In this document: piece after piece, positions 1-12,450 of the stretch
Numbering within the stretch: position 1 is the stretch's first letter
Layout of the letters: the number at the start of each line of letters is the position of its first letter
Source: Candidatus Sumerlaeota bacterium
GTDB taxonomy: Bacteria > Sumerlaeota > Sumerlaeia > UBA8349
Assembly (NCBI GenBank): GCA_016931035.1
Contig: JAFGFN010000089.1
Coordinates: 1-60,850 of the forward strand
DNA: 60,850 nucleotides
Direction of reading: 5' to 3'
The notes under the pieces: generated by a model
What the model saw: the letters and a program-made list of their open reading frames with translations, nothing else
The model's database searches: none
Told to the model about the DNA's origin: nothing
Translations under genes and position numbers: made by a program

Positions 1-308
1 CCTTCGGCGCTCAGATCGAAACCTGCAAGAGCCTCGGAAGGCGACAACTCCTCGCGAAACAGGCATTTGCATCGTGCAAACCGCCGAACGCGAGTGACAT
101 GAAGTCGGCGGAGACGTCCCTCTTCGGAGGCAAGTGTCTTTCTCCTGAAATGCCGGGTTGCACCCTCGGCCCTCTCGTTTCCAAGAAAAGCCTTGAAGGA
201 CGGGGAAACCGGCTCGATAATCGTGCCCACCGGAACGCCCGCGCCCGGGACTCCGCAGCGTTCGCCGCGAACGCACGGAGACGTCGCCGGAGCGAAGAGA
301 CGATCGCC
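1..308. other. Intergenic leader containing a dispersed-repeat copy
   Basis: No credible gene is seen before the ATG at 309. Positions 96-111 read GACATGAAGTCGGCGG, which is identical over 16 bases to 41524-41539. Positions 144-170 (TCCTGAAATGCCGGGTTGC followed by ACCCTCGG) resemble the sequence that follows the same 16-mer near 41550. The region therefore carries a copy of a dispersed palindromic repeat. A weak GA-rich Shine-Dalgarno (GGAGCGAAGAGA) sits about 8-20 nt upstream of 309. Confidence 0.5.
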
Positions 309-1733
309 ATGCCCTCGCACCTGGAACGCACCAAGGATTTCTTCGACCGGCTCGCGCCCAAGCGCCGCTACTGGAAGCGACGCTCTCGCGCCTATCATCG
401 CAGCCTGGAGAGCTTCATCCGTTTTCTCATCCCTCCGGGCAGGAGGGTCCTGGAGATCGGTTGCGCGACGGGAGAACTCCTGGCGGCCGCGAAACCCTCG
501 CGCGGCGTCGGGTTGGACATCAGCTCGAAGATGCTGGAACTGGCTTCGGACAAGTATCCCGAATACGAGTTCGTCGAGGGCGACGCGCACGACCTGCCGC
601 TCGAAGAAAAGTTCGACTATGTGATCCTCTCCGACACCGTGGGAAACCTGTGGGACGTCCAGCGATGCTTCGAGCAACTGCACAAGGTCACGACGCCCCG
701 CTCGCGCGTGGTCATCACGCACTACAACAAGCTCTGGTACCCGATCGTCTCGATGGGCGAAAAGCTGCGGATGAAGTCGCCTTCCAGCTCCCAGAACTGG
801 CTCGCCATCGGCGACCTAGACAATCTCCTTCGCCTCGCCGACTTCGAGTGCATCCGGAAGGGAATGCGGTTCCTCTTTCCCTTCTCCGTGCCCGTGCTCA
901 CCTCGTTCGTCAATCGGTTCGTCGCCAATCTGCCCTTGATCAACCGCATGTGTCTGGTGCAATACGTCGTGGCCCGGCCGACGCCGCCTCGAATCGCCCG
1001 CGAGACCGAAGACTCCTACAGCGTCTCCATCGTCGTCCCCACTCTCAACGAGGCGGGCAACGTCGAGGGGGCCGTCACGCGCGTCCCGCCGATGGGGCGT
1101 CACGTCGAGACGATCTATGTCGATGGCCGTTCAACCGATGGGACCGTCGAGACGATCCGGGAGACGATCGCCCGCTATCCCGAGCGCGACATCAAATTCG
1201 CCACCCAGAAGGGGAAGGGAAAAGCCGACGCGGTGTTCCAGGGGTTCGAAATGGCGAGCGGCGACATCCTGATGATTCTCGACTCCGACCTGACGATGCC
1301 GCCCGAAGACCTGCCGAAATTCTACAACGCCCTAGCCGGCGGCGCCGGCGAGTTCGTCAACGGGTGCCGACTCGTGTATCCGATGGAGAAAGAGGCGATG
1401 CGGACCTTGAACTACATCGCCAACCACTTCTTCTCCCTGGCCTTCACCTGGCTCCTCGGACAACGGATCAAGGACACGCTCTGCGGCACCAAGGTTCTGT
1501 TCAAGTCCGACTACGAGGAGATCAAGCGCAACAGGAGCTTCTTCGGCGATTTCGACCCGTTCGGGGATTTCGATCTCCTCTTCGGGGCCGCGAAACTCAA
1601 CCTGCGGATCGTCGATCTGCCCATTCGCTACCGCGAACGCGTCTACGGCGACATCAAAATCCATCGTTTCCGCCACGGCCTGTTGTTGCTTCGGATGTGC
1701 GCCTTCGCTGCCCGCAAGATCAAGTTCATCTGA
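309..1733 (+). CDS. Bifunctional SAM-methyltransferase / family 2 glycosyltransferase
   Basis: A 474-residue two-domain protein. The N-terminal half (about residues 30-210) is a class I methyltransferase with glycine-rich motif I VLEIGCATGELLAA and the acidic strand LDISSKMLELA. The C-terminal half (about 235-474) is a GT-A family 2 glycosyltransferase: it begins VSIVVPTLNEAGNV, has DGRSTDGT, and carries the DXD-type metal site as LDSDLTMP. The GT half resembles dolichol-phosphate-mannose-synthase-like enzymes, which use a nucleotide sugar at the membrane, but lacks obvious C-terminal membrane helices. The start at 309 is chosen because the open frame upstream has no protein-like composition and overlaps a repeat. 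The gene converges on the next one, with 36 bp between the stops. The substrate is unknown; a role in surface glycan or glycolipid modification is inferred. Confidence 0.85.
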   Translation: MPSHLERTKDFFDRLAPKRRYWKRRSRAYHRSLESFIRFLIPPGRRVLEIGCATGELLAAAKPSRGVGLDISSKMLELASDKYPEYEFVEGDAHDLPLEEKFDYVILSDTVGNLWDVQRCFEQLHKVTTPRSRVVITHYNKLWYPIVSMGEKLRMKSPSSSQNWLAIGDLDNLLRLADFECIRKGMRFLFPFSVPVLTSFVNRFVANLPLINRMCLVQYVVARPTPPRIARETEDSYSVSIVVPTLNEAGNVEGAVTRVPPMGRHVETIYVDGRSTDGTVETIRETIARYPERDIKFATQKGKGKADAVFQGFEMASGDILMILDSDLTMPPEDLPKFYNALAGGAGEFVNGCRLVYPMEKEAMRTLNYIANHFFSLAFTWLLGQRIKDTLCGTKVLFKSDYEEIKRNRSFFGDFDPFGDFDLLFGAAKLNLRIVDLPIRYRERVYGDIKIHRFRHGLLLLRMCAFAARKIKFI

Positions 1734-1769
1734 TATCCGTCCCGGCGATTCGGCCCCTGCGCGCGGCGT

Positions 1770-3587
1770 TCACTCGCCCGTTTCGGCGAGCAGCCGTCGA
1801 ATTCGGTCGAGGTTCGCTTGCGCCTCGGGATTGTCCGGATTGAGGCGCAGCGCTTCGGCGATCTGGGCCTCGGCTTCGCGCAAACGGCCCAGGCGGACAA
1901 GGACGACGCCGAGGTTGTTGCGAGCCGAGTCGGATTTCGGGTCGATTCGAAGAGATTCCTCGAAGCGTCTCACCCCTTCCTCCAATCCTCCCATCTCGGC
2001 GAGGGCGATCCCGAGATCGACGAGGATTTGTGCATGAGCCTGTCCGGTCACGCGCCGCAGGCGCAGCGCCGCTTCGAATTGCTCGGCCGCCGCGGGCGTG
2101 CGCCCCATGCGCTGGAGCGCGACCCCCCAACCGTGTCGAGCCGGGTAGTACTCGGGATCGAGACGCAACGCCTCCCGAAACGCCTCGATCGCCTCCTGAA
2201 AACAGTGTGCCCTGATGAGAGCGCCACCGAGATTCGAGTGCGCGCGGGCGTTGTCCGGCCGCTTCGCCAGCGTATCGCACCAGATGGCGATCTCGGTTCG
2301 GTAATCGTCGTTGCGCCGGATCGTGAGCGCCCCGAGAATCGTCGCCACGATCAGGACGACGATCCAACTGCGCCGTCCCAACAGAACCTGGGCGTAGAGC
2401 ACCACGGAAACGACCACCGACGCCACCGGCAAGTACATGCGGTGTTCGGCGATGGTCTGTGTCGCAAGAGGCACCACGCTCGAACTGGGCGCCAGAATAA
2501 CGAAGAACCAAGCCCCGACGAATCCCCAAGCGGGTCGACGAACCAGCGCGACGAGGGTCGCCGCGATCAGCGCGACAAGAGCCGCCATGTCCGGCGCCAC
2601 GACCGCGGGATTCTTCACGAGGTCGTTCCCATAGTCGACGATGAGCGGATGTGGCCAGAAACACAGCCGTAAGTAGAGAACGATCGCCTTGCACTGGGTC
2701 AGGGCGTATTGCCACCAGGCGACGCCGGTCCCAAAACCGGCCGCCCTGTTGCGTGTGCCGCCCATCCCGACAACCAGACAGGCCAGCGGAATCCACGTCG
2801 CGGCAAGGCACAGGTAGAAGCGCCGCCGCCGAGCCCACGCTTCGCGGAAACTCCCCGCCACGAACGTCCGATCGTACAGCAGGACGATGAGCGGGGCCGA
2901 AACCATCAGCTCCTTGCTCGCCATGCCGAGAAGGCACGCGAGAACCGCCAGGGTCTGCCAAAGGCCCCGCCTGGGCGATTCGGCCGAACGTACGAAGCAA
3001 TACAGCGTGAGGAGGTAGAACAGCCCCACCATCGATTCCGCCCGCTGTATCACGCAGGTTACCGATTCGGTCTGAAGGGGATGCACGACCCACAACAACG
3101 CGGCCAGGAAAGCCAAACGCGTCGCGGCGTTGCTGAATCGCGCGGGCGTCCCCGGCCGCAACAGCGTTCGTCGCACTAGGCCGAATAGAGCCAAGCCGGC
3201 GCAGACGTGGACGGCCAGGTTGAAGACGTGATACCCCCACACCCTCATGCCGCCCAAGGCGAAGTTCGCCGCCAGGGAGACGTTGACCAGTGGACGGCCG
3301 ATCGTTGCGGAGAGACGCGGCGGCGAGAGAACTTCCGTCGTCCATAGATCCCGAATGCTGGGATTGTCCACGATGGACCACCTGTCGTCGAAGACAAACG
3401 GAACCGAGAGACTGTTGTGGTAGGCCGCAATCGCCGCGAGAACGATAACCGCGCCCGCGCCGAGCGCGGCATATCGCTCGAACCGGACCCGCGGCGGCGG
3501 GCAGCGGACCTCGGCGCGTTCCTCGTCCCGCCGTGGGGAGTCTTCCACCGGGCGCTCGTCCTGTTCCCTCGTCGGCTCCACGATCAA
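1770..3587 (-). CDS. Multi-pass membrane protein with C-terminal TPR repeats (TMTC / PMT-like)
   Basis: About 605 residues from a TTG start preceded by a GA-rich tract. After a charged N-terminal tail there are around ten hydrophobic segments (first one LGAGAVIVLAAIAAYHNS). The early luminal motif FVFDDRWSIVDNPSI and the later VHPLQTESV and QRAESMVGLFYLL are the pattern seen in bacterial TMTC-like proteins, relatives of O-mannosyltransferases. The last ~150 residues are tetratricopeptide repeats (repeated A-x-x-N-L-G and EAI-type helices, for example ARAHSNLGGALI and SARNNLGVVLVRLG). The family is common in Planctomycetota and related phyla as proteins of unknown function; a lipid-linked sugar transfer or scaffold role is only inferred. 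A longer reading to 3767 is rejected because the extra 60 residues are low-complexity arginine-rich sequence. Confidence 0.8.
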   Translation of the reverse strand: MIVEPTREQDERPVEDSPRRDEERAEVRCPPPRVRFERYAALGAGAVIVLAAIAAYHNSLSVPFVFDDRWSIVDNPSIRDLWTTEVLSPPRLSATIGRPLVNVSLAANFALGGMRVWGYHVFNLAVHVCAGLALFGLVRRTLLRPGTPARFSNAATRLAFLAALLWVVHPLQTESVTCVIQRAESMVGLFYLLTLYCFVRSAESPRRGLWQTLAVLACLLGMASKELMVSAPLIVLLYDRTFVAGSFREAWARRRRFYLCLAATWIPLACLVVGMGGTRNRAAGFGTGVAWWQYALTQCKAIVLYLRLCFWPHPLIVDYGNDLVKNPAVVAPDMAALVALIAATLVALVRRPAWGFVGAWFFVILAPSSSVVPLATQTIAEHRMYLPVASVVVSVVLYAQVLLGRRSWIVVLIVATILGALTIRRNDDYRTEIAIWCDTLAKRPDNARAHSNLGGALIRAHCFQEAIEAFREALRLDPEYYPARHGWGVALQRMGRTPAAAEQFEAALRLRRVTGQAHAQILVDLGIALAEMGGLEEGVRRFEESLRIDPKSDSARNNLGVVLVRLGRLREAEAQIAEALRLNPDNPEAQANLDRIRRLLAETGE

Positions 3588-3852
3588 ACCTCGTCCCGTC
3601 CCTTCTCGGCCACGCCGACTATACCTTAACGGTCCTTGAGGCCTTTGTCCAAGAGAGAAGTCCGCTCTTGAGACGCGAACAAGTCCGCCTGCCTCCAGGG
3701 GTGCATGACATGAATGGGGGTCGTTCAAGCGGCGCGCGCCCAGGCGTACGCCGAAGAGGATTGTCAACGCCGAGTTGCATTTGGTATTCTTTCGCGAATT
3801 CTCCGACGCCCGGAGCCGACGAGCATTTCCGGGAATCGTCCGTATCGACTCT

Positions 3853-5847
3853 ATGTCAGACCGTCAAGCCACCTCTCGCACGCGAGGAGTCGTCGCCTTT
3901 CTCATCGGACTGGTCGGCGCGCTCGCGATTTGGATCGCCGTCCCGTACGTCAACTACGTCATCGGCCTGAGGTACATGGCCGACAGCTATCTGCCCGCCG
4001 GCGCGATGCTTCTGATTCTTCTTCTCGTTCTCGTCGTCAATCCTCTTCTCCACCGCGTGAATCCCCGATGGCGACTCGACTTCCGGCAAACGGCGCTGAT
4101 CGCCGGATTCTGGCTTTGCGCCAGCGTCGTCCCAGGCACGGGCCTCCTCCAGTTCCTCCCCTACGGCATCGCCGACGTTCCGCGACGGGTCGCCATGGAT
4201 CGCGAACTGGCCGCGATCTTCAAGGAGATGAATCTCCCCCCCTCTCTGTTTCCCGACGAAGTGCGTTTCAACGCCCCGCTCAATTCGGTCCAACCCTTCG
4301 TCACCGGCCTGTTGCCCGGCCAACCTCTCCCGTGGGGAGCGTGGACGGGGCCGCTCGCCGCTTGGGGCACGTGGATGCTCTTCTTGTGGAGCATGATGGC
4401 GGGACTCGCCATGATCCTGATGCCCCAATGGGCGCGCAACGAACGTTTGGCCTTCCCGCTTCTCACCCTGCAGCGCTCGTTGATCGAGTCGCCCGAGCCG
4501 GGCCGCGCGATTCCCCCGATTTTCCGAAAAAGCGCATTCTGGTACGCGGCGGGCGCGGTCTTTGTCGTCCATGTCCTGCGGGGAATGGAATCATACTTCC
4601 CCGAGAGAGTGCCGACGATCCCCCTGGGCTGGTCGGTCCAGCGCATGTTCACCGAAGGGTTCTTCAAGAACCTCCACGCGGGGATTTACGGAGGCTACAT
4701 CTATTTCATTCTCGTCGGCATGGCCTTCTTCATGCCCAGCCGCATTAGTTTCTCCATCTGGTTCTTCACGATCGCCTATGCGCTGGTCATCGCCGTCGGC
4801 AAGACCTACTTCCCACCCTTCCCGAACGCCCCGATTTACGACCAACGGCTCGGCGCCATGATCGCCGTCTCCCTCGGCGTCCTCTGGTTGGGACGCGCGC
4901 ATTGGCTCCGCGTTCTGCGCTGCACGATCGGCCTCGGCATCGACTCGGACGAAAGCCGCCGCGATCGCGTGGCGGGCTGGACTCTGTTGTTTGGGTGCGT
5001 GGGGATGTTTGCCTGGTTGATCTGGGTCGGAGTGCAACCCGGCTGGGCCGTCGTCTACGTCCTGTTCGGCGTGATGATCTCGATGTTGATGGCGCGCATC
5101 GTCGCCGAAACCGGATTGCCGATCATTCGTTTCGACCTTCGCTACCACATCATGTTCGCCAAGCTGGCCCCGGTCTCCTGGCTAGCCGCGCCGACGCTCT
5201 TCTTCTCCGGCATCGTCGCCATGTTCTATTCGTCCAACATCATGCTCACCACCATCGGCATGCACGCCTCGGGATTGGACAAAGAGATGTCGCCGCGCCG
5301 CCACACGCGCTTTTTCGCGACGATCCTCGTCCTGCTGATGGTCGGAATCGTCGTCAGCGGCGCGTCCCATCTCCTCTGCGCTTACCATCACAGCGAAACC
5401 CTCGACGGCAGTTCCCAACCCATCAACCCGCGAGGACAAGGTCGCCAGCTCAACGTCGCCTTTGCCGACGTCAAGGCCTTCCGAAACGGCGAGGTCGACC
5501 GTCCGCTCCACAACCAGTGGAAACACCTGGTTTTGGGAGCGGGAATCGCGGGCTTTCTGCAATGGGCGTGCATCTCGATGCCGCGCTGGCCGCTGCATCC
5601 CATCGGACTCATCCTGGTCAAGAGCGCCTACGCCGACGGGGCCTGGCCCAGTCTCTTTCTCGGGTGGCTGCTCAAACTCCTGATTCTCAAGTACGGCGGA
5701 TCGCGCCTTTTCCGCGCCGCGATCCCGTTCATGCTCGGATTGATGGCGGGCGAGCTCTTTGCCGTTCTCTTCTGGATGGTGGTTCCCACCGTTCTCGCCG
5801 TCCTCGGAGAGCCCTACATCATTATCAACGTCCTCCCGCCTCCGTGA
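3853..5847 (+). CDS. Large multi-pass inner-membrane protein, DUF6785/DUF6784-like (OPT-related)
   Basis: A 664-residue integral membrane protein with roughly 14-16 hydrophobic segments, starting VVAFLIGLVGALAIWIAVPY. The central segment RNERLAFPLLTLQRSLIE, followed by a long loop and VPTIPLGWSVQRMF, matches my recollection of the DUF6785/DUF6784 proteins annotated in Planctomycetota and Verrucomicrobiota, which look distantly like oligopeptide transporters. The conserved tail region PLHPIGLILVKSAYADGAW is also of that type. The start at 3853 gives a normal charged N-terminus (MSDRQATSRTRG). It stands alone, divergent from the TPR gene with about 265 bp between them. Transport activity is not demonstrated for this family; the substrate is unknown. 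Confidence 0.75.
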   Translation: MSDRQATSRTRGVVAFLIGLVGALAIWIAVPYVNYVIGLRYMADSYLPAGAMLLILLLVLVVNPLLHRVNPRWRLDFRQTALIAGFWLCASVVPGTGLLQFLPYGIADVPRRVAMDRELAAIFKEMNLPPSLFPDEVRFNAPLNSVQPFVTGLLPGQPLPWGAWTGPLAAWGTWMLFLWSMMAGLAMILMPQWARNERLAFPLLTLQRSLIESPEPGRAIPPIFRKSAFWYAAGAVFVVHVLRGMESYFPERVPTIPLGWSVQRMFTEGFFKNLHAGIYGGYIYFILVGMAFFMPSRISFSIWFFTIAYALVIAVGKTYFPPFPNAPIYDQRLGAMIAVSLGVLWLGRAHWLRVLRCTIGLGIDSDESRRDRVAGWTLLFGCVGMFAWLIWVGVQPGWAVVYVLFGVMISMLMARIVAETGLPIIRFDLRYHIMFAKLAPVSWLAAPTLFFSGIVAMFYSSNIMLTTIGMHASGLDKEMSPRRHTRFFATILVLLMVGIVVSGASHLLCAYHHSETLDGSSQPINPRGQGRQLNVAFADVKAFRNGEVDRPLHNQWKHLVLGAGIAGFLQWACISMPRWPLHPIGLILVKSAYADGAWPSLFLGWLLKLLILKYGGSRLFRAAIPFMLGLMAGELFAVLFWMVVPTVLAVLGEPYIIINVLPPP

Positions 5848-6002
5848 GAAGACGAACGGACCGTTCGACCGATCGAGCGGCGCCTCTCTCTCATGGCGAT
5901 AAGAAGGCCCTCGATCCTTCACGCCCTCAAACGCCCTCGGAGATCCGTTGGACCGGACGGGAACTTCGGCCCGGCGCCTAGAAGAATCGCAACGCGTGAG
6001 AC

Positions 6003-6689
6003 TCATCGCTCTTCGGGAGATTCCGAGGATTCGGTGGGTTTCGTAATACCCGCCAACCTCCGGATTCGCTCGACGTCCAGTTTCTCGATGAACTCGATCG
6101 GGTTCGACCGCACGGAATGGAATTTGTAGTCGCCTCGGGTCATTTCGCGGATGGCCTCGCCCTTCGTCCAACCCTGTACCGCGACCCGGTAGATCGCGCA
6201 CATCGTACCCGTGCGGTCGGCCCCGTGTTGACAGTGGACGAATACGGGATGGCGCGCGGGATCGGTCGCCGTCTTGAGGAATCGAACGATGTCTTCATCC
6301 TCGGGATGCCAGCTCCTGACACGGATATGAACGTACTCGAACGCGACATCGCCCATCTCGTCGCGGTCGGAATGAAACGCGCGAAGATTGACGACGGTCT
6401 TGATTCCCAGTTTCTTGAGTTCGCGAAACCCCTCGGCGGTCGGCTACGCGCCGCGATAGAGGTTGTCGGTGACTTTGAAGAAGTTCGGCACCCCCCCGAG
6501 CTCAAGCGGCTGCGCCCACTCGGCCGGGCGCGGCTGAGCCGGACCAAGGGTGGGCGACGTCGTCTCGGCGCTGGCCGCCTGAACAGGAGCCGCAGGGGTG
6601 GAAGAAGGCGGCGGGTCCGCCTCGCCGACGCAAAGGGTCACTTGGCACAACAAGAGAAAACAGAACAGGTAGAGCGCAGGTCGTTTCAT
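6003..6689 (-). pseudogene. Exported dual-specificity/tyrosine phosphatase interrupted by one amber codon
   Basis: Reading leftwards from the ATG at 6689 gives a signal peptide (MKRPALYLFCFLLLCQVTL), a proline-rich linker and the family motif VPNFFKVTDNLYRGA, then TAG at 6446-6444. The same frame continues without a break as PTAEGFRELKKLGIKTVVN and onward to 6003. The active-site loop HCQHGADRTG (Cys153 and Arg159 counted through the stop) is intact. Related DSP-like phosphatases have glutamine after YRGA/YRSA, so a single C-to-T change (CAG to TAG) explains the break. The distal part could also be translated alone from the ATG at 6356, keeping the catalytic loop but losing the first strands. 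A sequencing error, a recent nonsense mutation or stop-codon readthrough are all possible. No partner gene is adjacent. Confidence 0.8.
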
Positions 6690-6928
6690 TTCTCGGACGC
6701 CCCCTCCATCGAATTCTCGCTCCGGGCTTCGTCTCGCCCGTTTGTTGAGCGAACATACTCGCCGGCGACACGACATCGATGGATCACACCTCGCGCACAT
6801 GTCCGACACGGGCGATATCGAAGCACTGGCGCTCGTGTCCGAGGTTCAGTACCTTACGGCGCGAACGGAGATCGGGAGGTCGAAAGCCGCGCCCGCCGGA
6901 ATAGCCGCCTGCTCTAAATGAATGTCAA

Positions 6929-7342
6929 CTACCCCAATTCCATCATCTGCGTCGTGAAGGCCGCAAGGTCGTCCAGGCGGTTCTCGACAACGTCCCTCAT
7001 GATGCGAATATCCATCTTTTGATACTCGTGCACCAGGACGTTTCGGAATCCGACCATCCCTTGAAGAAGCTGCGACAGATCGGGCGAGATCAGTCCGCTC
7101 TTCTCCAGGATCTCGAAGCTATCCTTGCTCTCTTTTGGAATGCCGAGCTTCCGCCTTTTGATGATGCGGTTCGCCATGTCGATACACAGCTCGGCTGCGC
7201 GCTGGAGATTGGCCGCAATGGCGTCTTGCTTGAGATAATCCTGCTCGAACGGTTCAACCGACGGGCGGGCATAGTAGTCGCGGATTTGCGCGATGCAGCG
7301 CTCGATGCTCTCCTTCTTGTTGAGAACGATATCGTCGGTCAT
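6929..7342 (-). CDS. hepT: HepT-like HEPN ribonuclease toxin
   Basis: A 137-residue all-helical HEPN protein. The catalytic motif RX4HXY is complete: Arg100, His105 and Tyr107 in RNVLVHEY. In characterised HepT/MntA pairs the HEPN dimer is an RNase whose tyrosine is AMPylated by the partner; that this holds here is inferred. The ATG overlaps the TGA of the upstream antitoxin by 4 bp (ATGA), so the two are translationally coupled, with the antitoxin first. The stop is TAG. It lies in a small accessory patch beside a broken phosphatase gene and a MITE-like repeat. Confidence 0.9.
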   Translation of the reverse strand: MTDDIVLNKKESIERCIAQIRDYYARPSVEPFEQDYLKQDAIAANLQRAAELCIDMANRIIKRRKLGIPKESKDSFEILEKSGLISPDLSQLLQGMVGFRNVLVHEYQKMDIRIMRDVVENRLDDLAAFTTQMMELG

Positions 7343-7749
7343 ATGTCGAGGACTTTCCCGGTGACCAGAACGTCCCGGAGGATTTCGGCGCGCTCCTCGT
7401 TCACCTTCTGATAGAGCGACATGGTGATCGTCTCGAAAAGGCCGGTTTCATAGTCGTCGCCAACGTGAATCGCCGCGCCGGTCTGGACGATCTCGTGCTT
7501 GAACACGGTATCGACGCTCCGCAGGTTAACCAGATCCACGCTGCGCCCGAGTCGTCTTTCCAGTGCGCGGCAACAGTCGGAGAAACCCAGGCGCGTCTCC
7601 CGTTTCGCCGACTCGACCGGAAGCAGAAGAGCGATGTCCGCGTCGCTGTCCCCCCGATCGTACTCCGTGCCGTAGGAGCCGAACACGTAGACGGCTTGGA
7701 CGTCCGGGTAGAAGGAGCGAACGGTCTCGACGATTTCCTTGTCTCTCAC
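7339..7749 (-). CDS. mntA: MntA-like minimal nucleotidyltransferase antitoxin
   Basis: A 136-residue MNT-domain protein with the full nucleotidyltransferase signature GSX10DXD (Gly24-Ser25, Asp36, Asp38 in GSYGTEYDRGDSDAD). A third acidic position is plausible in RSVDLVNL. Known members transfer AMP to the HepT tyrosine and so silence the RNase. The GTG at 7749 is chosen because GGGGAAG lies four bases upstream and the predicted protein begins directly with helix 1; an in-frame ATG at 7788 is the alternative. It is the first gene of the two-gene operon and overlaps hepT by 4 bp. Confidence 0.88.
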   Translation of the reverse strand: MRDKEIVETVRSFYPDVQAVYVFGSYGTEYDRGDSDADIALLLPVESAKRETRLGFSDCCRALERRLGRSVDLVNLRSVDTVFKHEIVQTGAAIHVGDDYETGLFETITMSLYQKVNEERAEILRDVLVTGKVLDI

Positions 7750-7935
7750 GTTCTTCCCCGTTTGCCGAGTCTGATCCGGCGAACGCATCGTCAGGCACGC
7801 GCACAAACTCGGCCCGTTCGCCTCCGTTGCATGGTCCGCTCGGCAATTTCGTTTGTCAAGCCCGAAGGATTCGAGGCGCCCGGTTCCACGCGGCGCCGGA
7901 CAGGACCGAGACAACGACAAGTCTCCGGGTTCCGC

Positions 7936-8095
7936 TAGTGGTCCGTCAACTCTGTCCTGACGGGCTACGCGCCGTTTGGAGTACAGGCTTCAGCCTGCTC
8001 TTTATCGGCGCAAGAGCAACCTGCCGGGCTACGGCAGGCTCCGCCCTGACGAGAAGGTTGTACTCCGAACTCCTCGTTTCACAGTTGACGGACCG

Positions 8096-8098
<3 letters not shown>
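7936..8098. mobile_element. 163-bp MITE-like element with terminal inverted repeats
   Basis: The left end reads TAGTGGTCCGTCAACTCTG and the right end, on the minus strand, TAGCGGTCCGTCAACTGTG: 17 of 19 identical. Inside lies a second inverted pair (GGAGTACAGGCTTC near 7978 and its imperfect complement GAGAAGGTTGTACTCC near 8050) and a central stem CCTGCCG/CGGCAGG. Both outer edges carry the palindrome CTAG (7935-7938 and 8096-8099), which may be a 4-bp target duplication. There is no coding capacity, so it would be moved in trans. Its right end supplies the TAG stop codon of the beta-galactosidase gene. A one-ended match occurs at 31367. Confidence 0.7.
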
Positions 8099-11381
<3,283 letters not shown>

Positions 11382-11390
11382 CGGCTGACG

Positions 11391-12287
11391 TCACGCGCCG
11401 TTCTTCTGAGGATGTACTTTGGCGTAGAGATCCGGATAGAGCTTCTTCGCGCACTCGGGGCAGAGGCCATGGCTGAACTCCGCTTCGGAACGCGTCTCGA
11501 TATACTCTTCCAACTGATTCCAATACCCTTTGTCGTCGCGGATCTTCTTGCACGAGGCGCAGATCGGCAGAAGACCCCCGAGCATCTTGACTTGGACCAA
11601 GGCTTCCTGGAGTTTCAGAATCAGCTTCTCGCGCTCCTCCTCGACTTTCTGTTTTGTAAACAGATAGCCCAAAGAGGAGCCGAAGAGCCGCAAAACCTCG
11701 CTCTGATGCGTTGTGATCGGCTCTCCGGTCACGCGGTTGTCCATGCTCACGTAGCCGATGGCCTTGTGGCCGTCCCAAATAGCCGCCAGAATCTGGTCGG
11801 CCTTTCCCACGACGCGCCCCTCGAAGTCGAGGACGGGGGCTTCGCCCATGAAGGTCAGCGGCTCGCGGCTCCGCAGCACCCGGTGCTCGGGACTGTCGGG
11901 AAACACGTAGGCGCGCCACGTGCGCTCGTCGCGCAGGCCGCCCGAGCCATCCACCCCCCACGTCCCCTTCAACATATCCTCGGAACCCGGCTCCAGAAAC
12001 CAGATGCCGATCCGGTCGAACCCGAGCCGCTCGCGGGCCAATTCGATGGCGCGGCGGCAGAGCTCGTCGGTCGATCCCGTCGCCGAGAGCTCGTTGGCCA
12101 CCTTGACGAGCTCGGAGAGATGCGCCGAGAAGCGACGCTCGGACTCCTCCGCCTTCTTCAGCGCCGCCTCGTACTCGTCGGCCTGTTGACGCGCTTTCTC
12201 CATCTCCGCCACGCGAAGTCGGAAATGCTCGAGCTCGTCGAGAAGGCTCTCGTGGGATTTTACGTCGTCGCTCACGGTGAATCGCAT
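11391..12287 (-). CDS. GAF-domain sensor protein with C-terminal CxxC...CxxC module
   Basis: About 298 residues starting MRFTVSDDVKSHESLL. Residues ~10-60 form a charged coiled coil; ~60-220 are a GAF domain (SATGSTDELCRRAIELA opening, then DRIGIWFLEPG and GYVSMDNRVTG). The C-terminus is LLPICASCKKIRDDKGYW ... HGLCPECAKKLYP, a small Cys-Cys/Cys-Cys module found at the ends of many two-component and PAS/GAF signalling proteins, probably metal-binding. No histidine kinase, GGDEF or receiver domain is present, so the output is not visible. An ATG at 12353 would add a low-complexity stretch and is not preferred. It is convergent in layout with nothing; its own promoter must lie in 12288-12450. 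Confidence 0.75.
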   Translation of the reverse strand: MRFTVSDDVKSHESLLDELEHFRLRVAEMEKARQQADEYEAALKKAEESERRFSAHLSELVKVANELSATGSTDELCRRAIELARERLGFDRIGIWFLEPGSEDMLKGTWGVDGSGGLRDERTWRAYVFPDSPEHRVLRSREPLTFMGEAPVLDFEGRVVGKADQILAAIWDGHKAIGYVSMDNRVTGEPITTHQSEVLRLFGSSLGYLFTKQKVEEEREKLILKLQEALVQVKMLGGLLPICASCKKIRDDKGYWNQLEEYIETRSEAEFSHGLCPECAKKLYPDLYAKVHPQKNGA

Positions 12288-12392
12288 TCCGGGCCGGAGG
12301 GTGTAAGTACCCCGCGCGCAGGCGTCTGCACCCCGACGCGCTGGCCGCCTCACGGCTTCTATAGACCCTTATCGGCCACCGTCGTCCTTGGG

Positions 12393-12438
12393 GGAAGGGC
12401 CAGTGCGGGAAAAATGCTTTGACCCAGCGGGGGAGCCT
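12393..12438. repeat. Direct repeat, left copy, flanking a methyltransferase gene
   Basis: GGAAGGGCC, five variable bases, then the 17-mer GGGAAAAATGCTTTGAC, then a purine-rich tail ending in CCT. The same arrangement recurs at 13358-13402, on the other side of the methyltransferase gene. The two blocks of 9 and 17 bases are identical between copies. Confidence 0.6.
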
Positions 12439-12450
12439 CGGAGAGAGCCG

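Noticed and set aside
3588..3767. A 60-residue N-terminal extension of the TPR membrane protein
   Set aside because: The added sequence is Arg/Gly-rich and resembles non-coding DNA; the TTG at 3587 has a GA-rich Shine-Dalgarno.
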